DNA of 64,000 bases from Streptomyces sp. TN58. Its GTDB lineage: Bacteria; Actinomycetota; Actinomycetes; Streptomycetales; Streptomycetaceae. Shown here one piece after another: positions 8,466 to 26,589 of this stretch. The notes beneath the pieces were generated by a model. The model worked only from the letters and a program-made list of their open reading frames with translations. It was not told the DNA's origin and did not search any database. The position numbers and the translations under genes were made by a program. The stretch spans positions 4,346,001 through 4,410,000 of the forward strand of contig NZ_CP018870.1 in NCBI RefSeq assembly GCF_001941845.1, written 5' to 3'. The stretch's first letter is position 1. Each line of letters opens with the position of its first letter.

Positions 8466-8996
8466 ATGCCGACGCCCAACAAGGCTGCATCGGTGGCCGA
8501 GCTCACGGACGCGTTCCAGAGCTCCAACGCCGCCGTGCTGACCGAGTACCGGGGTCTCACCGTCGCGCAGCTCAAGACGCTGCGTCGCTCCCTCGGTGAG
8601 AACGCCCAGTACGCCGTGGTGAAGAACACGCTGACCAAGATTGCGGCCAACCAGGCCGGGATCACCGCGCTGGACGAGCACTTCGCTGGTCCGACCGCGG
8701 TCGCCTTCATCACCGGTGACCCGGTGGAGTCGGCGAAGGCTCTGCGTGACTTCGCCAAGGAGAACCCGAACCTCATCATCAAGGCCGGTGTCCTTGACGG
8801 TAAGGCTCTCTCCGCCGACGACATCAAGAAGCTTGCGGACCTTGAGTCCCGCGAGGTTCTGCTCAGCAAGCTGGCCGGCGCGTTCAAGGGCAAGCAGTCC
8901 CAGGCTGCCTCGCTCTTCCAGGCGCTGCCGTCGAAGTTCGTCCGCACCGCGGAAGCGCTTCGCGTCAAGCTCGCCGAGCAGGGCGGTGCCGAGTAA
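8466..8996 (+). CDS. rplJ: 50S ribosomal protein L10
   Basis: Forms the base of the L12 stalk that recruits translational GTPases. 176 residues from ATG 8466 with AAGGAGG upstream. Signatures: [19 protein letters not shown] near residue 30 and [12 protein letters not shown]; the C-terminal helix (about residues 140-176) anchors L12 dimers. First gene of the rplJ-rplL unit behind a structured leader. Confidence 0.98.
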   Translation: MPTPNKAASVAELTDAFQSSNAAVLTEYRGLTVAQLKTLRRSLGENAQYAVVKNTLTKIAANQAGITALDEHFAGPTAVAFITGDPVESAKALRDFAKENPNLIIKAGVLDGKALSADDIKKLADLESREVLLSKLAGAFKGKQSQAASLFQALPSKFVRTAEALRVKLAEQGGAE

Positions 8997-9107
8997 TTCG
9001 GCTCGCGCATTGATCCGCGCCGCCTAGTGCGCGGGTCGTAGCGGGCCGTTACGCCCGCCTCTATAGACACATCGGCACCTGCCGAATTAGTGGAAGGATC
9101 GCCCATC

Positions 9108-9494
9108 ATGGCGAAGCTCTCTCAGGACGACCTCCTCGCCCAGTTCGAGGAGATGACCCTCATCGAGCTCTCCGAGTTCGTGAAGGCCTTCGAGGAGAAG
9201 TTCGACGTCACCGCCGCCGCGGCCGTCGCCGTTGCCCCCGCCGGTGGTGCCGCTGGTGGCGCCGCTGAGGCCGTCGAGGAGAAGGACGAGTTCGACGTCA
9301 TCCTCTCCGGCGCCGGCGACAAGAAGATCCAGGTCATCAAGGTCGTGCGTGAGCTGACCTCCCTGGGCCTGAAGGAGGCCAAGGACCTCGTCGACGGTGC
9401 GCCGAAGCCCGTCCTTGAGAAGGTCAACAAGGAGGCCGCTGACAAGGCCGCCGAGGCCCTCAAGGGTGCCGGTGCCTCCGTCGAGGTCAAGTAA
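9108..9494 (+). CDS. rplL: 50S ribosomal protein L7/L12
   Basis: Multi-copy stalk protein that stimulates factor GTPases. 128 residues; N-terminal dimerisation helices ([21 protein letters not shown]), an Ala/Gly hinge (about residues 37-55) and the C-terminal factor-binding domain with [23 protein letters not shown] 9108 is preceded by GGAAGGA. 111 nt downstream of rplJ; followed by a terminator-like hairpin before rpoB. Confidence 0.98.
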   Translation: MAKLSQDDLLAQFEEMTLIELSEFVKAFEEKFDVTAAAAVAVAPAGGAAGGAAEAVEEKDEFDVILSGAGDKKIQVIKVVRELTSLGLKEAKDLVDGAPKPVLEKVNKEAADKAAEALKGAGASVEVK

Positions 9495-9523
9495 CACCTC
9501 TGAGGCCGCCTGACGGCCTCTCC

Positions 9524-9557
9524 AAGGGGCGATCACCCGTAAGGGTGGTCGCCCTTT
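9524..9557 (+). terminator. terminator/attenuator between rplL and rpoB
   Basis: AAGGGGCGATCACCC (9524-9538) pairs with GGGTGGTCGCCCTT (9543-9556) around a GTAA tetraloop, with a short TTT tail. A smaller hairpin GAGGCCG/CGGCCTC lies at 9502-9520. Such elements usually allow partial readthrough so that ribosomal protein and RNA polymerase levels can differ. Confidence 0.75.
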
Positions 9558-10059
9558 GGCGTATCCGCAGTGCCTGACTTGCCCTGGTCTCGTTGGGGAG
9601 TAGGGTGATCATCGTTGCCCCGACGCAGGGTCCGGAGATGATCCGCTCGGAGCAGGGGGCCTTGACGAACGGGACGCGGCGCAGCATTCTCAGACCCGTC
9701 GAGAGGTCGATCGCCTCGATCCGGGTTCCGAGGCATGGATCGACTACGAAGAGGGCAGTACTGATACGCGCTCTGTGTACGGAGCCGCAGCGTTGGACGC
9801 AGGGTTGAACGACATGGGGAAGGCCTGTTGCCGGTTTCCGGAAACGCGGTCTGGACATCAGTGAGCCGAGTGGCTACACTGACCCTTTGCGCTGCCTGTA
9901 GCTGTCCCCTGCCCGTCGCCAGGGACATGCCCACGCTTGAGCACACTTGATTGATCCACCCTGACCTGGTGTTTTGGCCGGAATCGGGGGGCCTCGTCTT
10001 CTGTGTCTGCTGGGACCGGTACGCGCGTAGTGAGTCCGAGCCCTCGGAAGGACCCCCTC
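9558..10059 (+). promoter_or_regulatory. rplL-rpoB intergenic region with rpoB promoter(s)
   Basis: About 500 bp without a convincing gene. The best promoter is TGGACA (9852-9857), 17-nt spacer, TACACT (9875-9880), giving a roughly 170-nt rpoB leader. A second possible one is TTGACG (9662-9667), 17 nt, CATTCT (9685-9690). The rest shows no strong hairpin or repeat that I can see. Confidence 0.65.
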
Positions 10060-13542
<3,483 letters not shown>

Positions 13543-13643
13543 CGGGCCTGACGGGGGGCTCACGAACAGAGCCCCTCGTCATCCCCGGGACCGTTCAGAC
13601 CACTGATCAAGAGACACGACCCCGAAAGAGGGATTGACGCACA

Positions 13644-17543
<3,900 letters not shown>

Positions 17544-17553
17544 TCGCTCGTAG

Positions 17554-17603
17554 AGGGAAGCCCCCCGCAGCTCCGAGAGGAGTGGCGGGGGGCTTCTCCC
17601 TTT
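17554..17603. terminator. terminator between convergent rpoC and yfhO-like gene
   Basis: AGGGAAGCCCCCCGC (17554-17568) pairs with GCGGGGGGCTTCTCCCT, ending at 17601, followed by TTCC; the inner CTCC/GGAG extends the stem. It starts 11 nt after the rpoC stop and probably terminates transcription from both directions. Confidence 0.85.
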
Positions 17604-17641
17604 CCACGGCCGGCAGCCGGGATGCCCCGGCCCCCGTGTGG

Positions 17642-20140
17642 TCAGCGGCGGCGCAGGCGGCGCAGGCGGGGTGCCGCCGCCACGGCGGTCAGGGTCAGGA
17701 GGGCGAGGGCGGCGACGGCCAGGCCGGGGCGCAGGCCCTTCGGGGTGAAGGTGCAGGAGAAGTCCGTCGTGCCCGCGGGAAGGTCCACCGCCAGCAGGCC
17801 GTGGAAGGGCTTGACGGGGGCGGAGCAGTTCCAGCCGGGGACGGCCGTGGTGGCGATGACCGCCGTGCCCCGGGTGCCCGCCGGGAGGGTGGCCCCGATC
17901 GAGTGACCGCCGACCTCGACCGCGGTGGCGCCGGTGGCCTTCAGCCGGTCGACGGCCGAGCCGAGCGCCGCCCGGTCCAGGCAGCCCACCGGGTGGCTGC
18001 CCGCGTCGGCGCCCTTCGTACGGGTCCGCACGGTGACGTCGACCTTCCCGGACGCGGGGACCGGGCCGAGCGGGGTCACCCCCGTCATCTCGTCCTCCAG
18101 CGGCTTCTCGGTGCCCCCGGTGCGGAGGGTGCCGTAGAGGGCGGGGGAGTACCAGTACGCCTCGGAGCCGGGCCGGCACTGCGCCGCGTACGTCTGGTTC
18201 TCGGGGTCGCCGCCGCGGGTGACCCGCGGGACCTCGTAGACGGTGGCGCCCAGGACGCTCTCCTGGCGGGCGTACACGCTGTCCGCCGGGTTCGGGGAGG
18301 CGTACGGGGCGGTGCGGACGGTGACCAGCGGGGGCGCCGGGAAGCGTTCGGCCGTCCAGCTGTCCGGGGCGGTGCCCGGCCGGATCCGGGCGCCGATCGA
18401 GAAGATCGCGTCGAGCACCGGGTTGTCGGCGCCGAAGAAGGTCCGGCCGTCGTTCTTGAAGCCGTATCCGAGGGGCTCCAGCGCCCGGTAGGTGGCCTCG
18501 GGGAGGTAGCTGCTGTAGTACTGCGGGCCCTCCGAGCGGAGCGCCAGGGCGTCGTTGTACGAGGTCTGCGGCGCGCCCGAGTCGGTGCGGTGGGCGGGCC
18601 AGTCCCCGACGCCGCGGACGGCGTCGAAGTGGCCGGCGATCGAGCGGTTGGAGGTGGCGATCGGCTTCGCCCAGCGCTCGCGGGCCCGGCGGGCGTCGGC
18701 GCCGGCCGCGGCCGCGGTGGACTCGGCGAGGACGACACCGGCCATCAGCACGGCGGCCACCGGGACCAGGAAGCGGCGCTTCTCACCGAGCCGCAGCAGG
18801 ACCAGCGCCAGCAGCGACAGGCCCCCGCCGCCGAGCACCGCCGGCCAGGTCCAGCCGCCGAAGTCGTCGGTGCGGCGGAGCACGAAGGCGGCCGCGACCA
18901 GCAGGCCGGCCGTCAGGGCCAGGTGCCGCGGACGCGGCCGGTTGGCCAGCGCCAGCCAGGCCAGGACGACCACCATCCCGCTGAAGACGAAGGTCTCGCG
19001 GTAGGGGTTGCCGTTCGGCACCGCCAGCCCGTGCCACACGTACTGCGTGGGCGGGAACTGGAAGGACGCCAGGACCAGCGCGGTGGCCAGCGCCCACACC
19101 AGGCGGGTCCGCCGCGCGACGGCCGTGTTCAGCAGGAAGGACCCGGCCAGGATCAGGCCGAGCGAGGCCACGTAGAGCCGGGGGCGGCCGCCCCACAGGT
19201 GCGTGGCCGGCAGCATGCCCGCGAAGAAGACCTCGATCCGTACGGGGTCGAAGGCGGCGGCCTTGGTCGGCTGCGCGGCTCCGCTGGACAGGAACGACGG
19301 CAGGAGCAGCGGGAGCGTGAGCAGGATGCCGGTCGCGGCGGCCGTCGCGGCCCGCCACAGGGCCAGCAGCCGGTCCCGGGCCGTGGTGTCGCGGGTGGCG
19401 AGGCGGACCGCCAGCAGGACGCAGGCGGCCATGGTGGCCATCATCGCGGTGTAGAAGTTCCCGAACCAGGCGAGCGCCACCAGCAGCACCGCTCCCGGCC
19501 AGCGGCGCCCCTCCAGGCACCACTCGACGGCGATGCCGAGCATCGGGAGGGCGACCAGGCCCCAGAGCCACATCGGGATGTACGAGGCGTCGCTCAGCGC
19601 CCACCCGCACAGGCCGTACGTCGCCCCCAGCACCCCCCGCTGCCACCACGGGCCGGGGTGCAGCTTGCCGAGGTACACGGTCATCACGGCGGCCGCGGCG
19701 CCCATCGTGAGCGGGGTGACCGCGAAGACGGCGAGGTCGACGTGGGCGCGGGGGACCAGCACGGCCAGCCAGGACAGCGGGTTGCCGAGGTAGGTGTGGT
19801 AGTCGGACAGGAACTGCTGTCCGAAGCCGCCGCGCCAGGTGAAGAGCAGGTCGCCGGCGGCCTGCCCGTGGACCAGGTCCCACAGCGCCCGGTGGAAGGG
19901 CACGTACTGGTTCGCCTGGTCGTTGAGGGCCCGCCCGGTGTTGCCGAAGGGGAAGGTGCCGCGGGCGGCCCAGGCCGCGCAGAAGGCGGTCGCCGTCAGC
20001 AGGAACGCCAGCAGGGGACCGCGCAGGCGGACGGATCCGCGGACCGAGCGGGTGACGGTTCGGCGGACGCCCGACGAGGGGCGGTCCGGAGCGGCGGGCC
20101 GGGCGTCGACTGTGGTCGGCTCGGGTGCCACGGTCCCCAA
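17642..20140 (-). CDS. YfhO-family polytopic membrane protein (GT-C-like)
   Basis: 832 residues from TTG 20140, which has GGGAG seven bases upstream; the frame reaches 20188 but without a good ribosome site. After a basic N-terminus come a dozen or so hydrophobic segments and a long extracytoplasmic C-terminal half ending in a last helix (GLAVAALALLTLTAVAAA) and Arg-rich tail. The N-terminal loop GNTGRALNDQANQYVPFH and LSDYHTYLGNPLSWL resemble the YfhO family, whose Bacillus member is needed for glycosylating lipoteichoic acid from a polyprenyl-phosphate sugar. Likely a membrane glycosyltransferase; donor and acceptor unknown. Its position between rpoC and rpsL, transcribed against both, is notable. 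Confidence 0.75.
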   Translation of the reverse strand: MGTVAPEPTTVDARPAAPDRPSSGVRRTVTRSVRGSVRLRGPLLAFLLTATAFCAAWAARGTFPFGNTGRALNDQANQYVPFHRALWDLVHGQAAGDLLFTWRGGFGQQFLSDYHTYLGNPLSWLAVLVPRAHVDLAVFAVTPLTMGAAAAVMTVYLGKLHPGPWWQRGVLGATYGLCGWALSDASYIPMWLWGLVALPMLGIAVEWCLEGRRWPGAVLLVALAWFGNFYTAMMATMAACVLLAVRLATRDTTARDRLLALWRAATAAATGILLTLPLLLPSFLSSGAAQPTKAAAFDPVRIEVFFAGMLPATHLWGGRPRLYVASLGLILAGSFLLNTAVARRTRLVWALATALVLASFQFPPTQYVWHGLAVPNGNPYRETFVFSGMVVVLAWLALANRPRPRHLALTAGLLVAAAFVLRRTDDFGGWTWPAVLGGGGLSLLALVLLRLGEKRRFLVPVAAVLMAGVVLAESTAAAAGADARRARERWAKPIATSNRSIAGHFDAVRGVGDWPAHRTDSGAPQTSYNDALALRSEGPQYYSSYLPEATYRALEPLGYGFKNDGRTFFGADNPVLDAIFSIGARIRPGTAPDSWTAERFPAPPLVTVRTAPYASPNPADSVYARQESVLGATVYEVPRVTRGGDPENQTYAAQCRPGSEAYWYSPALYGTLRTGGTEKPLEDEMTGVTPLGPVPASGKVDVTVRTRTKGADAGSHPVGCLDRAALGSAVDRLKATGATAVEVGGHSIGATLPAGTRGTAVIATTAVPGWNCSAPVKPFHGLLAVDLPAGTTDFSCTFTPKGLRPGLAVAALALLTLTAVAAAPRLRRLRRR

Positions 20141-20278
20141 TGTGCTGCTCCCTGCTGATCGACTCGCGGGCGCCCAGCGCCCGGGCAAGGTGTCAGTTTA
20201 GGGCGCGGGGGCGGGCCGCCGGGCCGAACGGCCCCCCGCCCGCTTGCGCGCGGCGGGTTTTCGTGCTGGGCATTTGTT

Positions 20279-20307
20279 TTGACCTACCTCTGTGAGGTAG
20301 GTACGCT
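20279..20307 (+). promoter_or_regulatory. str operon (rpsL) promoter with palindromic spacer
   Basis: TTGACC (20279-20284), 17-nt spacer, TACGCT (20302-20307): a near-ideal vegetative promoter about 190 nt before rpsL. Between and overlapping the hexamers is a perfect inverted repeat, ACCTACCTC (20282-20290) - TGT - GAGGTAGGT (20294-20302), in operator position. The 20141-20499 gap (359 bp) contains this promoter and the leader; no gene is seen in it. Confidence 0.8.
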
Positions 20308-20424
20308 CTGACCTTGTGCCTGGGGTGTGCCCTGGGCTCCCGCGTGCGCTCAGGACCCGCGGTGAGCCGAGAAGACCACACCGCGATCCGTGCCCCTCTC
20401 ACCTCGGTGGGAGTGTGCAGGATC

Positions 20425-20449
20425 CGACACACCCGACCGCGTGGGTCGG
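20425..20449 (+). promoter_or_regulatory. conserved leader hairpin, copy 1 (rpsL leader)
   Basis: A 25-nt sequence, CGACACA followed by CCCGACCGCGTGGGTCGG, is repeated with one mismatch in the rpsJ leader (38060-38084). CCGACC pairs with GGTCGG around a GCGTG loop. It lies 50 nt before the rpsL start codon, well downstream of the promoter, so it is in the 5' UTR of the mRNA. Confidence 0.6.
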
Positions 20450-20499
20450 CAAAGTTCCAGGTTAGCTTCACTACACGGCACACAGAAACCGGAGAAGTA

Positions 20500-20871
20500 G
20501 TGCCTACGATCCAGCAGCTGGTCCGCAAGGGCCGGCAGGACAAGGTCGAGAAGACAAAGACTCCCGCGCTTGAGGCCTCGCCCCAGCGTCGCGGCGTCTG
20601 CACGCGTGTGTTCACGACCACCCCGAAGAAGCCGAACTCGGCGCTCCGTAAGGTCGCGCGTGTGCGTCTGACCTCCGGCATCGAGGTCACCGCTTACATT
20701 CCGGGTGAGGGACACAACCTGCAGGAGCACTCGATCGTGCTCGTGCGTGGTGGCCGTGTGAAGGACCTGCCGGGTGTTCGTTACAAGATCATCCGCGGTG
20801 CGCTTGACACCCAGGCTGTCAAGAACCGCAAGCAGGCCCGCAGCCGCTACGGCGCCAAGAAGGAGAAGTAA
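20500..20871 (+). CDS. rpsL: 30S ribosomal protein S12
   Basis: Decoding-centre protein and streptomycin-resistance locus. 123 residues from GTG 20500, with GGAGAA upstream. [13 protein letters not shown] carries Lys43 and GRVKDLPG carries Lys88, so this is the streptomycin-sensitive type. First gene of the rpsL-rpsG-fusA-tuf operon; stop is 2 bp before rpsG. Confidence 0.98.
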   Translation: MPTIQQLVRKGRQDKVEKTKTPALEASPQRRGVCTRVFTTTPKKPNSALRKVARVRLTSGIEVTAYIPGEGHNLQEHSIVLVRGGRVKDLPGVRYKIIRGALDTQAVKNRKQARSRYGAKKEK

Positions 20872-20873
20872 GA

Positions 20874-21344
20874 ATGCCTCGTAAGGGCCCCGCCCCGAAG
20901 CGCCCGGTCATCATCGACCCGGTCTACGCATCTCCTCTGGTGACCTCGCTCATCAACAAGATCCTCCTGAACGGCAAGCGCTCCACCGCCGAGCGCATCG
21001 TCTACGGCGCCATGGAAGGCCTCCGCGAGAAGACCGGCAACGACCCGGTCATCACGCTGAAGCGCGCGCTGGAGAACGTCAAGCCGTCCCTGGAGGTCAA
21101 GTCCCGCCGTGTCGGTGGCGCGACCTACCAGGTCCCCGTCGAGGTCAAGCCGGGTCGCCAGTCGACCCTGGCCCTCCGCTGGCTCGTGGGTTACTCCCGC
21201 GCCCGTCGTGAGAAGACCATGACCGAGCGCCTCATGAACGAGCTGCTCGACGCCTCCAACGGTCTTGGCGCTGCCGTCAAGAAGCGCGAGGACACGCACA
21301 AGATGGCCGAGTCCAACAAGGCCTTCGCGCACTACCGCTGGTAG
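20874..21344 (+). CDS. rpsG: 30S ribosomal protein S7
   Basis: Primary 16S rRNA-binding protein that organises the 3' head domain. 156 residues, with [43 protein letters not shown] and [13 protein letters not shown] at the C-terminus. The ATG follows the rpsL stop at once, with AAGGAGAAG at the rpsL end serving as ribosome site. Confidence 0.98.
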   Translation: MPRKGPAPKRPVIIDPVYASPLVTSLINKILLNGKRSTAERIVYGAMEGLREKTGNDPVITLKRALENVKPSLEVKSRRVGGATYQVPVEVKPGRQSTLALRWLVGYSRARREKTMTERLMNELLDASNGLGAAVKKREDTHKMAESNKAFAHYRW

Positions 21345-21383
21345 TCCCACCCCACATCGAGACCGAGAGAAGACCGAAGCCTT

Positions 21384-23516
<2,133 letters not shown>

Positions 23517-23556
23517 CTCTTCGGAGTACACGCTTTAGGCTTGTCACCGGCAGCCT

Positions 23557-23589
23557 CCGGGGCGACAGGAACCACTCCCGTCGCCCCGG
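23557..23589 (+). other. hairpin in the fusA-tuf intergenic region
   Basis: CCGGGGCGAC (23557-23566) pairs with GTCGCCCCGG (23580-23589) around a 13-nt loop. The 151-nt spacer is known in other Streptomyces to hold an extra tuf1 promoter; I see only a weak -10-like TAGGCT at 23536-23541. The hairpin may act as an attenuator or mRNA processing site. Confidence 0.45.
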
Positions 23590-23667
23590 GGACCGGCCGG
23601 CTTCCCAGCAAAGATCACCTGGCGCCGATCTGTAAGGCGTACAGAACCACTCTCCAGGAGGACCCCC

Positions 23668-24861
23668 GTGGCGAAGGCGAAGTTCGAGCGGACTAAGCCG
23701 CACGTCAACATCGGCACCATCGGTCACATTGACCACGGTAAGACGACCCTCACGGCCGCCATTACCAAGGTGCTGCACGACGCGTACCCGGACCTGAACG
23801 AGGCCTCGGCCTTCGACCAGATCGACAAGGCTCCCGAGGAGCGCCAGCGCGGTATCACCATCTCCATCGCGCACGTCGAGTACCAGACCGAGGCGCGTCA
23901 CTACGCCCACGTCGACTGCCCGGGTCACGCGGACTACATCAAGAACATGATCACCGGTGCCGCGCAGATGGACGGCGCGATCCTCGTGGTCGCCGCCACC
24001 GACGGCCCGATGCCGCAGACCAAGGAGCACGTGCTCCTGGCCCGCCAGGTCGGCGTTCCGTACATCGTCGTCGCCCTCAACAAGGCCGACATGGTGGACG
24101 ACGAGGAGATCCTGGAGCTCGTCGAGCTTGAGGTCCGCGAGCTGCTCTCCGAGTACGAGTTCCCGGGCGACGACCTGCCGGTCGTCCGCGTCTCCGCGCT
24201 GAAGGCCCTTGAGGGCGACAAGGAGTGGGGCGAGAAGCTTCTCGGCCTCATGACCGCCGTCGACGAGGCCATCCCGACCCCGCCGCGTGACACCGAGAAG
24301 CCGTTCCTCATGCCCGTCGAGGACGTCTTCACGATCACCGGTCGCGGTACGGTCGTCACCGGCCGTATCGAGCGTGGTGTCCTGAAGGTCAATGAGACCG
24401 TCGACATCATCGGTATCAAGGAAGAGAAGACCACCACCACGGTCACCGGTATCGAGATGTTCCGCAAGCTCCTCGACGAGGGCCAGGCGGGCGAGAACGT
24501 CGGTCTGCTCCTCCGTGGCATCAAGCGCGAGGACGTCGAGCGCGGCCAGGTCATCATCAAGCCCGGTTCGGTCACCCCGCACACCGAGTTCGAGGCCCAG
24601 GCCTACATCCTGTCGAAGGACGAGGGTGGCCGTCACACCCCCTTCTTCAACAACTACCGTCCGCAGTTCTACTTCCGTACCACGGACGTCACGGGTGTCG
24701 TCACCCTGCCGGCCGGCACGGAGATGGTCATGCCGGGCGACAACACCGAGATGTCGGTCGCGCTGATCCAGCCGGTCGCCATGGAGGAGGGCCTGAAGTT
24801 CGCCATCCGTGAGGGTGGTCGTACCGTGGGCGCCGGCCAGGTCACCAAGATCACGAAGTAA
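23668..24861 (+). CDS. tuf: elongation factor Tu
   Basis: GTPase delivering aminoacyl-tRNA to the ribosome. 397 residues from GTG 23668 with AGGAGG upstream. G1 [40 protein letters not shown]-terminal beta-barrels with [24 protein letters not shown]. Position after fusA identifies it as tuf1. No kirromycin-resistance change was looked for beyond general conservation. Confidence 0.98.
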   Translation: MAKAKFERTKPHVNIGTIGHIDHGKTTLTAAITKVLHDAYPDLNEASAFDQIDKAPEERQRGITISIAHVEYQTEARHYAHVDCPGHADYIKNMITGAAQMDGAILVVAATDGPMPQTKEHVLLARQVGVPYIVVALNKADMVDDEEILELVELEVRELLSEYEFPGDDLPVVRVSALKALEGDKEWGEKLLGLMTAVDEAIPTPPRDTEKPFLMPVEDVFTITGRGTVVTGRIERGVLKVNETVDIIGIKEEKTTTTVTGIEMFRKLLDEGQAGENVGLLLRGIKREDVERGQVIIKPGSVTPHTEFEAQAYILSKDEGGRHTPFFNNYRPQFYFRTTDVTGVVTLPAGTEMVMPGDNTEMSVALIQPVAMEEGLKFAIREGGRTVGAGQVTKITK

Positions 24862-24908
24862 TTCGTGTTCTGACCTGGTAGCTCGTTTCGCGAGCACCAA
24901 GTTGCACT

Positions 24909-24952
24909 GAAGGGCCCCGGCCCATCGCCTCGGCGGTGGGACGGGGCCCTTC
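24909..24952 (+). terminator. terminator of the str operon (after tuf)
   Basis: GAAGGGCCCC (24909-24918) pairs with GGGGCCCTTC (24943-24952), and the interior CCCATCGCC/GGCGGTGGG extends it to a long, nearly continuous stem. 47 nt after the tuf stop. Confidence 0.85.
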
Positions 24953-24984
24953 GGCGTTCCCGGCGAGCGGCACCGGGTACGCAG

Positions 24985-25017
24985 GAGGGCCGCATCCCCT
25001 TCCGGGATGCGGCCCTC
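24985..25017 (-). terminator. terminator of the rfbA-rfbC unit
   Basis: GAGGGCCGCATCCC (24985-24998) and GGGATGCGGCCCTC (25004-25017) form a perfect 14-bp stem with a 5-nt loop, 19 bp beyond the rfbC stop. Back-to-back with the tuf terminator, so the two convergent units are well insulated. Confidence 0.8.
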
Positions 25018-25036
25018 GTACGCGGTGCGGGGCCGG

Positions 25037-25636
25037 TCAGCTCACGCGAAGCGACTCGGTGAACTCGTTGCAGGCGGCGAAGTCCGGGAGCAGCCCGGTC
25101 GCGATGGCCTCGGCCAGCGACGGCGCGGCCTCGTCGCGCGCGGACAGCTGCGGGACCTCTGCCGGCCACTCGATGCCCAGGTCCGGGTCGAGCGGGTGGA
25201 CCGAGTGCTCGCCGGTCGGGTTGTACGTCTCCGAGCACAGGTACGACAGTGTCGCGTCGTCGGTCAGGGCGCAGAAGCCGTGGCCGAGGCCCTCGGGGAT
25301 GTAGACGGCGCGGCGGTCGGTGTCGTCGAGGCGGACGCCCTCCCACGTGCCGAAGGTGGGGGAGCCGACCCGGAGGTCGACGATGACGTCGAGCACGGCG
25401 CCGCGCACGCAGGTCACGTACTTGGCCTGGCCGCGCGGCACGTCGGCGAAGTGGATGCCGCGGACCACGCCGGCGGCGGAGACGGAGAGGTTCGCCTGGG
25501 CCAGGTTCAGCGGGTGGCCGACGACCTCCGCCAGGCGGTCGAAGCGGTACCACTCGGTGAACAGGCCGCGCGGGTCGCCGTGCAGCTGCGGGGTCACCTC
25601 GAAGGCGCCCGCGATGGAGAGTTCGCGGAACTTCAC
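25037..25636 (-). CDS. rfbC: dTDP-4-dehydrorhamnose 3,5-epimerase
   Basis: Third step of dTDP-L-rhamnose synthesis: double epimerisation of dTDP-4-keto-6-deoxyglucose. 199 residues from GTG 25636, whose first base overlaps the rfbA stop (GTGA, 4-bp overlap). Cupin signatures: [12 protein letters not shown], the active His in [34 protein letters not shown] with the conserved Tyr, and DPDLGIEWP. The Streptomyces-type sequence differs a little from enteric RmlC ([15 protein letters not shown]), so a 3- or 5-epimerase for another deoxysugar is conceivable, but the full rml set argues for rhamnose. Confidence 0.9.
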   Translation of the reverse strand: MKFRELSIAGAFEVTPQLHGDPRGLFTEWYRFDRLAEVVGHPLNLAQANLSVSAAGVVRGIHFADVPRGQAKYVTCVRGAVLDVIVDLRVGSPTFGTWEGVRLDDTDRRAVYIPEGLGHGFCALTDDATLSYLCSETYNPTGEHSVHPLDPDLGIEWPAEVPQLSARDEAAPSLAEAIATGLLPDFAACNEFTESLRVS

Positions 25637-26508
25637 TTGCCCTCCTCCTCGTCGAGCAGGGCCAGGAGGTAGGTGCCGTAGCCGCTCTTGGTCAGCGGTT
25701 CGGCGAGCGCGCGGAGCTGGGCGGAGTCGATGAGGCCGGCCCGCCAGGCCGCCTCCTCGATGCAGCCGATCTTGAAGCCCTGGCGCTCCTCTATCACGCG
25801 GACGAACTCGGAGGCCTGGACCATCGAGACGAAGGTGCCGGTGTCGAGCCACGCGGTGCCGCGGTCGAGGATGGTGACGTTCAGTTCGCCGGCCTGGAGG
25901 TACGCGTCGTTGACGGCGGTGATCTCCAGCTCGCCGCGGGCGCTGGGCTTGAGCCCCTTGGCTATCTCCACGACCTGGTTGTCGTAGAAGTACAGACCCG
26001 GCACCGCGTAGCGGGACTTGGGCTTGACCGGCTTCTCCTCGATGGAGATGGCCTGGCCCTTCTCGTCGAACTCCACGACGCCGTAGGCGGTCGGATCCGC
26101 CACCGGGTACGCGAACACGCGGCCGCCCTTGGCGTCCGTGTGCTGGGCCAGGCGGGTGCCGAGGCCGCTGCCGTGGAAGATGTTGTCGCCGAGGATCAGC
26201 GCGACGGACTCGTCACCGATGAAGTCGGCGCCGAGGACGAAGGCCTGGGCGATGCCCTCGGGGCGCTCCTGGACGGCGTACTCCAGCCGCAGTCCGAACT
26301 GCGAGCCGTCGCCGAGCAGTCGCTCGAACTGGTCGCGGTCTTCAGGGGTGGTGATGATCAGGATCTCGCTGATGCCCGCCATCACGAGGGTGGAGAGCGG
26401 GTAGTAGATCATCGGCTTGTCGAAGACGGGCAGCAGCTGCTTCGAGACGGCCCGAGTCAGCGGCCAGAGTCGCGATCCGGTGCCACCGGCCAAAAGGATT
26501 CCACGCAT
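25633..26508 (-). CDS. rfbA: glucose-1-phosphate thymidylyltransferase
   Basis: First step of dTDP-L-rhamnose synthesis: dTTP + glucose-1-phosphate to dTDP-glucose. 291 residues. Nucleotide-binding [11 protein letters not shown] at the N-terminus, [24 protein letters not shown] block, [20 protein letters not shown], and RGTAWLDTG. Translationally coupled to rfbC. No ribosome site before the ATG; minus-strand TAGGGT (26520-26515) ends six bases upstream, suggesting a leaderless mRNA. Divergent from rfbB. Confidence 0.95.
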   Translation of the reverse strand: MRGILLAGGTGSRLWPLTRAVSKQLLPVFDKPMIYYPLSTLVMAGISEILIITTPEDRDQFERLLGDGSQFGLRLEYAVQERPEGIAQAFVLGADFIGDESVALILGDNIFHGSGLGTRLAQHTDAKGGRVFAYPVADPTAYGVVEFDEKGQAISIEEKPVKPKSRYAVPGLYFYDNQVVEIAKGLKPSARGELEITAVNDAYLQAGELNVTILDRGTAWLDTGTFVSMVQASEFVRVIEERQGFKIGCIEEAAWRAGLIDSAQLRALAEPLTKSGYGTYLLALLDEEEGK

Positions 26509-26514
26509 GGGTGA

Positions 26515-26580
26515 ACCCTATGCGAGAGGGCTGGGGCGGTCCGACCGTCCGGCGTGTGACGTTCGGCAGGCGGCTAGACT
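26515..26580. promoter_or_regulatory. divergent promoter region rfbA / rfbB
   Basis: An 81-bp gap separates the two start codons. Minus strand: TAGGGT (26520-26515) six bases before the rfbA ATG. Plus strand: TAGACT (26575-26580) nine bases before the rfbB ATG. Neither has a convincing -35 and neither gene has a Shine-Dalgarno, so both mRNAs look leaderless. Confidence 0.5.
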
Positions 26581-26589
26581 CTTCGTATT

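Noticed and set aside
9593-9808. Small 71-codon frame in the rplL-rpoB gap
   Set aside because: No ribosome site, no recognisable features, and lies in the rpoB promoter region.
17582-20158. 858-codon open frame opposite the yfhO-like gene
   Set aside because: Low-complexity Gly/Arg/Ala product; the minus strand encodes a coherent membrane protein with a start site.
20626-20766. Streptomycin-resistance change in rpsL
   Set aside because: Lys43 and Lys88 are both present.
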